From the NCBI RefSeq assembly GCF_013204825.1, contig NZ_JABMKV010000002.1, positions 248,001 through 312,000 on the forward strand: a DNA stretch of 64,000 nucleotides, in the 5' to 3' direction. The notes under the pieces are model-generated. The model saw only the letters and a program-made list of their open reading frames with translations, was not told the DNA's origin and made no database searches. Position numbers and translations under genes: made by a program. Positions within the stretch are counted from its first letter, which is position 1. Every line of letters begins with the position of its first letter. Shown in pieces: positions 59,066-64,000 of this stretch. The DNA comes from Pedobacter boryungensis. Its GTDB lineage: Bacteria > Bacteroidota > Bacteroidia > Sphingobacteriales > Sphingobacteriaceae.

Positions 59066-61096
59066 TTAAACAAATAGAGAAACGGCAAGATCGATTAATT
59101 TAATTCCGATAAACGGAGCTACAACTCCTCCTATTCCATAAATAAATAGGTTTCTTCTAAGCAATGCAGATGCGCCGATTGCTTTGTAGGCAACACCTTT
59201 TAATGCCAGAGGAATGAGTATAGGAATAATGATTGCATTAAAAATAACCGCAGAAAGTATAGCACTTTCAGGGCTATGCAATCCCATAATATTTAAGCCC
59301 TTTAATGCCGGAATTGAAGTAATAAAAAGTGCTGGAACAATAGCAAAATATTTAGCTACATCATTGGCGATAGAAAATGTGGTGAGTGTACCACGTGTGA
59401 TTAAAAGCTGTTTCCCGATTTCAACAATTTCGATCAATTTGGTAGGATCATTGTCCAGATCAACCATGTTGCCAGCTTCTTTAGCAGCTTGGGTTCCGCT
59501 GTTCATTGCTACGCCAACATCTGCTTGCGCAAGGGCGGGAGCATCATTCGTGCCATCACCCATCATGGCAACTAATTTACCCAAAGCTTGTTCGTCTTTG
59601 ATATAGTTCATTTTGTCTTCGGGTTTGGCCTCTGCAATGAAGTCATCTACGCCAGCTTTTTCGGCAATATATTTTGCAGTTAATGGATTATCGCCAGTAA
59701 CCATTACCGTTTTTACGCCCATCTTTCTCAAGCGTTCAAAACGTTCACTAATGCCTGGTTTAATAATATCTTGCAGTTCAATCACACCCAAGGCATGCTC
59801 GTTTTCCGAAACTACCAAAGGTGTTCCACCATTAGATGCAATGTGTTTTACCTTTTCTTCAATATCTGATGGAAAAATATGCCCGGCTTCTTGCACAAAA
59901 TTTCTAATTGAATCAAAGGCTCCCTTTCTAATTCTTCTGCCATTTGGTGTATTTATGCCACTTGAACGGGTTTCGGCAGTAAAAGTGATAAATTCAGAAC
60001 CAGTGGGTACGATTGGAAGAATTGCTTTTTCATCAACTCTGGCTAGTTCGATGATTGATTTTCCCTCTGGAGTTTCGTCGGCAAGAGAACTCAATACGCA
60101 CGCATCTACAAACTTTTTCATCTCTGTGCCGGCTGTTGGATAAAAGTTAGTTGCCTTCCTATTTCCGATGGTAATAGTGCCCGTTTTATCCAATAGTAAT
60201 ACATCGATATCACCAGCAGTTTCAACTGCCTTGCCCGATTTGGTGATCACATTTGCACGTAGTGCCCTGTCCATTCCAGCGATACCGATGGCAGAAAGCA
60301 AACCTCCAATTGTGGTAGGGATAAGGCATACGAATAATGAGATTAAAGCTGCTATCGTGATTGGAGTATTTGCATAATCAGCAAATGGCTTTAGCGTAAC
60401 ACATACGATGATAAATACTAGTGTAAAACTCGCAAGTAAAATTGTCAATGCGATTTCATTTGGTGTTTTCTGACGGGATGCACCTTCTACTAAGGCTATC
60501 ATTTTGTCCAAGAAACTCTCTCCAGGTTCTGTTGTAACCTTAACCTTAATTTCATCCGAAAGCACTTTTGTACCGCCTGTAACGGATGATTTATCACCAC
60601 CAGCCTCCCTAATCACGGGAGCAGATTCTCCAGTTATGGCAGATTCATCTATGGTGGCAATACCTTCGATAATCTCACCATCGGTTGCGATTAGATCTCC
60701 CGTTTCACAAATAAATACATCTCCTTTTTTAAGGAAATTAGAGGAACGGACCTCGAAACTTCCGTTTTCCATTAATACTTTAGCGGGTGTTTCTTCTCTT
60801 GTTCTTCTTAAACTATCGGCTTGTGCCTTGCCCCTTGCCTCGGCAATTGCCTCTGCAAAATTTGCGAACAAGACAGTAAGCAAAAGGACAAGGAAAATGA
60901 TAGAATTATAGATTGGTGAACCTTCAATAGTATGACCAAGTGAGTAAATGGTGACATAGGCCATAATCAGAGTGCCAATTTCTACTGTAAACATGACTGG
61001 ATTTTTGATCATCACCCTTGGATCTAGCTTAAGAAAAGCTTGAATTATTGAGGTTTTTACTAATGAGGGCTCGAAAAGTTTAGTATTGGATTTCAT
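59066..61096 (-). CDS. kdpB: Potassium-transporting ATPase subunit KdpB
   Basis: 676 residues. P-type ATPase motifs are intact: TGES in AITGESAPV, phosphorylation site DKTGTIT, and the hinge [18 protein letters not shown]. It hydrolyses ATP to drive K+ uptake through KdpA. Confidence 0.97.
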   Translation of the reverse strand: MKSNTKLFEPSLVKTSIIQAFLKLDPRVMIKNPVMFTVEIGTLIMAYVTIYSLGHTIEGSPIYNSIIFLVLLLTVLFANFAEAIAEARGKAQADSLRRTREETPAKVLMENGSFEVRSSNFLKKGDVFICETGDLIATDGEIIEGIATIDESAITGESAPVIREAGGDKSSVTGGTKVLSDEIKVKVTTEPGESFLDKMIALVEGASRQKTPNEIALTILLASFTLVFIIVCVTLKPFADYANTPITIAALISLFVCLIPTTIGGLLSAIGIAGMDRALRANVITKSGKAVETAGDIDVLLLDKTGTITIGNRKATNFYPTAGTEMKKFVDACVLSSLADETPEGKSIIELARVDEKAILPIVPTGSEFITFTAETRSSGINTPNGRRIRKGAFDSIRNFVQEAGHIFPSDIEEKVKHIASNGGTPLVVSENEHALGVIELQDIIKPGISERFERLRKMGVKTVMVTGDNPLTAKYIAEKAGVDDFIAEAKPEDKMNYIKDEQALGKLVAMMGDGTNDAPALAQADVGVAMNSGTQAAKEAGNMVDLDNDPTKLIEIVEIGKQLLITRGTLTTFSIANDVAKYFAIVPALFITSIPALKGLNIMGLHSPESAILSAVIFNAIIIPILIPLALKGVAYKAIGASALLRRNLFIYGIGGVVAPFIGIKLIDLAVSLFV

Positions 61097-61102
61097 TATT
61101 TT

Positions 61103-62821
61103 CTATTTAAGCATTGTAAAATATTCGGCTATAGGACCTAAAGCTAGTGCGGGGAAATACGAAAGCGCATTTAGTACCATAATTACGGCAAAGGTCATCA
61201 GCGCAAAAGTTTTGGTATCAGTTTTTAGTGTTCCAGCAGATTCAGGAATAAATTTCTTTTTAGCAAGTAAACCAGCAATTGCAACTGGACCAATTATTGG
61301 TAAGAACCTTCCCAAGAAAATAATAATCCCTGTAAGTACGTTCCAGAAGGCGTTGTTATCACTCAATCCTTCAAACCCAGATCCGTTATTGGCGTTTGAA
61401 GAGGTAACTTCGTACAGCATTTCTGAGAAACCGTGGAAACTTGGATTGTTTAACCATGCCTTAGGCTCTGTTGACCATGCTACATCACCATGGGCGGTAA
61501 AAACATAGGTAGAAATTGCCGTCCCCGCCAAGATTAAAAACGGGCTGAGTAGGGTAATAATAGAGGCAATCTTCACTTCTCTAGCCTCAACTTTGTGACC
61601 AAGGAATTCTGGAGTTCGTCCAACCATCAATCCGGAAATAAAAACGGCGATAATGAGGTAAATAAAATAGTTCAGGATTCCAACCCCACAACCCCCATAA
61701 AATCCATTCACCATCATCCCGAGCAATTGCCAAAGACCTGTTAATGGCATGGTACTGTCGTGCATTCCATTTACCGAGCCTGTAGAAATTACAGTGGTAA
61801 GGGTACTCCAATAGGCGGTTGCTGCTGGTCCAAATCTCACTTCCTTTCCTTCCATTGCACCAGTATGCTGAGCGATACCCATCTTTGCTAGTTGTGGATT
61901 GCCCCCAAGTTCCGAGTGGAGGGTGGGTATCATTAATAATAGCATTCCGATGGTCATAACGCCAAAAATGGTATAACCTAATTTTTTTCTCCTAATGAAA
62001 TAACCAAAACAGATAACCATGGCCATTGGGATAATCGTCTGTGCAATCATCTCGACCATATTGGTTAGGTAATTTGGATTTTCAAATGGATGCGAAGAGT
62101 TAGCTCCAAAATAACCTCCACCATTTGTACCCAAATGCTTAATGGCAATCATTTGAGCAGCAGGTCCACGGGAAACATTTATGGTATCACCTTGAAGCGA
62201 AATAAACTGATCTTTTCCTTCATAACTGGCTGGTGTGCCATTGAAAGTTAAAATAAGTGCAACAACCACAGAGAGCGGCAATAGCAACCTAGTAATTGAC
62301 CTGACGAAGAATTCCCAGAAATTTCCAAGATTGGTTGCCGTTTTTTCTCGAAATGCTTTGAAAAGAACTATTGCAGCTGCAATGCCAGTTGCTGCACTTA
62401 CAAATTGCAAGAACATGAGCACAAATTGCTGGGTAAGATAACTCACTCCGGTTTCTCCTGAATAATGTTGGAGATTGCAATTAGCTACAAAGCTGATGAT
62501 GGTGTTAAAAGCAAGATCAGCAGGCATCCCAGGATTTCCATCTGGATTGAAAGGCAACTTATCCTGATACAAGAGGATAAAAAAACCATAAATGATCCAT
62601 ATACTATTAATGAGAAGAAGCACTTTAAGATGTTTCTTCCAATCCATTTGTTCTTTTACATTGATGCCAGAAAGTTTATAAATTAAAGTCTCGATTGGTT
62701 TTAGAAAGTCTGTCCAAACTTTCTCGCCCGCGAAAACCTTAGCCAGATATTTTCCAAGCGGGATAGCTATTGCTACGGTAATAAAGAATGTGGCAATAAT
62801 GCCGATAAATTCTGTGTTCAT
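61103..62821 (-). CDS. kdpA: Potassium-transporting ATPase subunit KdpA
   Basis: 572 residues with ten or so helices. The selectivity loops include SFVANCNLQHYSGETGVS and KHLGTNGGGYFGANSSHPFENP, typical of KdpA. It forms the K+-selective channel of the complex. It starts 3 bases after the kdpF stop. Confidence 0.97.
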   Translation of the reverse strand: MNTEFIGIIATFFITVAIAIPLGKYLAKVFAGEKVWTDFLKPIETLIYKLSGINVKEQMDWKKHLKVLLLINSIWIIYGFFILLYQDKLPFNPDGNPGMPADLAFNTIISFVANCNLQHYSGETGVSYLTQQFVLMFLQFVSAATGIAAAIVLFKAFREKTATNLGNFWEFFVRSITRLLLPLSVVVALILTFNGTPASYEGKDQFISLQGDTINVSRGPAAQMIAIKHLGTNGGGYFGANSSHPFENPNYLTNMVEMIAQTIIPMAMVICFGYFIRRKKLGYTIFGVMTIGMLLLMIPTLHSELGGNPQLAKMGIAQHTGAMEGKEVRFGPAATAYWSTLTTVISTGSVNGMHDSTMPLTGLWQLLGMMVNGFYGGCGVGILNYFIYLIIAVFISGLMVGRTPEFLGHKVEAREVKIASIITLLSPFLILAGTAISTYVFTAHGDVAWSTEPKAWLNNPSFHGFSEMLYEVTSSNANNGSGFEGLSDNNAFWNVLTGIIIFLGRFLPIIGPVAIAGLLAKKKFIPESAGTLKTDTKTFALMTFAVIMVLNALSYFPALALGPIAEYFTMLK

Positions 62822-62824
62822 TTT

Positions 62825-62902
62825 CTAGAATTTTTCTGGTTTGAGCAGTACATAAATCATATAAATAAATACTGCAATTGAAATGATGAATAGTGTAAGC
62901 AT
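62825..62902 (-). CDS. kdpF: Potassium-transporting ATPase small subunit KdpF
   Basis: 25 residues: one helix and a C-terminal YVLLKPEKF, the known KdpF ending. It starts 3 bases after the stop of the 27-residue microprotein. It stabilises the Kdp complex. Confidence 0.88.
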   Translation of the reverse strand: MLTLFIISIAVFIYMIYVLLKPEKF

Positions 62903-62905
62903 AGG

Positions 62906-62989
62906 TCAGATGTTTTCGAACCAATCTATGGATCTGTAAACGACCCAGCAGAAAGCGATCAGAATAAATAATAAGATGAGTGTAACCAT
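62906..62989 (-). CDS. 27-residue membrane microprotein upstream of kdpF
   Basis: ATG at 62989 and TGA at 62908-62906. The product is one helix (MVTLILLFILIAFCWVVY) with a C-terminal RSIDWFENI. It resembles KdpF in size and start (M-x-T-L) but lacks the KPEKF ending. It may be a second small Kdp subunit or a paralogue. No earlier gene lies between it and the terminator at 63099, so it is the first gene of the kdp operon. Confidence 0.6.
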   Translation of the reverse strand: MVTLILLFILIAFCWVVYRSIDWFENI

Positions 62990-63098
62990 TTGATGTTTTT
63001 TTGATAAGCCATGCCAATAGCAGTGCCGTTTATTAGAAAATTTGATTAATTATCTAATTTTCAGTGCATTACTGATTTGTGAAAAAGGTAAAGCATAA

Positions 63099-63127
63099 AA
63101 AAACCCTTCCATAACGAAAGGGTTTTT
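63099..63127 (-). terminator. Intrinsic terminator after the sigma-54 activator
   Basis: AAAAACCCTT (63099-63108) pairs with AAGGGTTTTT (63118-63127) around a 9-base loop. It is 27 bases beyond the stop of the activator gene and separates it from the kdp operon. Confidence 0.8.
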
Positions 63128-63154
63128 ATCAAAGTGGAAAGAAGTATGATATGC

Positions 63155-64000
63155 TTAAATCTTGTATTCTTCTATTTTTCTATAGAGAGTAGTGAGACCA
63201 ATATTTAATAATTTGGCTGTTTCTGTTTTGTTACCTTTTGTATAGTTCAGTATCTTCAAGATGTGTTGTTTTTCTACTGTTTGAAGGTCAAACGAATTGG
63301 AAGGTTCTTCATTGGTAAAAAATTCTGGAGGTAATTGACTGGTATCAAGCACATCCCCATCTGTTAATATAACTAGTCGCTCTATTACATTTTTTAGCTC
63401 CCTTACATTTCCCTTCCAATTGTGCTCGGTTAACGCATCAATTAATTTATCGCTCATCTTCAGCTTAATTCGATTGACTTTTGTCGCAAACTCTTTTAGA
63501 TAATAATCTGAAAGTAGTCGAATATCTTCTTTACGCTCTCTTAGCGCAGGTAAATGAATATTGAATACCGACAAACGATAATAAAGATCAAGTCTAAACT
63601 TGCCTGTATCCGCTTCTTCTTTAAGGTTACGGTTGGTAGCGGCAATAATACGTACATTCACCTGATTTGTAGTGGTAGAACCTATTTTAATGAAGGTCTG
63701 ACTTTCTAAAACTCTTAGCAGTTTTGCCTGAAGGTCTAGGTTCATCTCCCCAATTTCATCCAAAAAAAGCGTTCCGCCATTTGCTTCTTCAACAAGTCCT
63801 TTTTTATCTTTATTTGCGCCAGTAAATGCACCTGCTTTATACCCGAAGAGTTCACTTTCCAGCAATTCCGGACTGAACCCGCTACAATTAAGAGCAACGA
63901 AAGGTTTTTGTTTTCGCTGACTTTTATAATGGATTGCCTGTGCAAATACTTCTTTCCCGGTTCCTGTTTCGCCCAACAATAAAACAGTAGTATCTGTAGC
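63155..64000 (-). CDS. Sigma-54-dependent activator, C-terminal part (partial)
   Basis: 282 residues are visible; the N terminus lies past the window. The AAA+ domain has the Walker [15 protein letters not shown] loop [21 protein letters not shown], Walker [13 protein letters not shown] and R-finger region. The C-terminal Fis-type helix-turn-helix is [43 protein letters not shown]. An N-terminal receiver is likely. It probably controls the kdp operon with sigma-54, under the separate kinase and split KdpD. Confidence 0.92.
   Translation of the reverse strand, partial: ATDTTVLLLGETGTGKEVFAQAIHYKSQRKQKPFVALNCSGFSPELLESELFGYKAGAFTGANKDKKGLVEEANGGTLFLDEIGEMNLDLQAKLLRVLESQTFIKIGSTTTNQVNVRIIAATNRNLKEEADTGKFRLDLYYRLSVFNIHLPALRERKEDIRLLSDYYLKEFATKVNRIKLKMSDKLIDALTEHNWKGNVRELKNVIERLVILTDGDVLDTSQLPPEFFTNEEPSNSFDLQTVEKQHILKILNYTKGNKTETAKLLNIGLTTLYRKIEEYKI

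Noticed and set aside
59613..60143. 176-residue frame on the strand opposite kdpB
   Set aside because: It is a codon shadow of kdpB, whose motifs are intact. It has no promoter or family signal.
1..64000. CRISPR arrays, tRNA, rRNA, insertion sequences, integrases
   Set aside because: I looked for regularly spaced repeats, cloverleaf-like segments and transposase or recombinase motifs and saw none.

Overview
The window looks like a chromosomal segment of a Bacteroidota bacterium, most likely a Sphingobacteriaceae member close to Pedobacter. The grounds are AT-rich DNA, gldH, a CcoN-CcoO fusion, TTG starts, almost no Shine-Dalgarno sequences, and promoters with a TAnnTTTG -7 element. No tool was run; family names come from reading the proteins.

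Layout. 0-9.4 kb is housekeeping: a ricT-like tail, gldH, a thioredoxin-fold protein, murF, an M14 peptidase, DoxX, an LD-carboxypeptidase and metG. 9.4-20 kb is accessory: a TPR histidine kinase and response regulator surrounded by unrecognised genes, then a tight seven-gene operon (DUF4236, small membrane protein, TerB-like, coiled-coil membrane protein, VWA-like lipoprotein, small Cys protein, secreted nuclease). Four promoters here carry the same 16-bp dyad TTACGG-N4-CCGTAA, 20-21 bp upstream of the -7 element. Together they look like one local regulon.

20-45.4 kb is a micro-oxic respiration region. It holds a CoA-transferase, three YceI proteins with a porin, ccoNO-ccoQ-ccoP-ccoG-ccoH-safE, a short LDH-like gene with hemN-ccoI-ccoS, a truncated globin, a FixL-like haem PAS kinase, a receiver-CRP/FNR fusion regulator, and an L,D-transpeptidase/Usp/LOG/TauE operon. 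FNR-type boxes (RTGAT-N4-RTCAC) precede these units. In six of them the box ends exactly 44 bp before the -7 element; in two others it sits about 21 bp before it. The likely circuit is FixL -> fused FixJ-FixK -> cbb3 oxidase and accessory genes, with autoregulation.

45.4-54.5 kb holds a lipoprotein, a VIT1-family transporter, a thioredoxin-ApbE-DUF4266-DUF3570-cytochrome b operon, an OmpR-type two-component system that shares a 20-bp upstream sequence with that operon, a PAS-AraC regulator, a lone receiver and a DUF892 protein. 54.5-64 kb is a kdp potassium-uptake locus: split KdpD, a separate histidine kinase, a frameshifted outer-membrane protein, kdpC, kdpB, kdpA, kdpF, a further 27-residue microprotein, and a sigma-54 activator cut by the window edge.

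I saw no rRNA, tRNA, CRISPR array, transposase or integrase.
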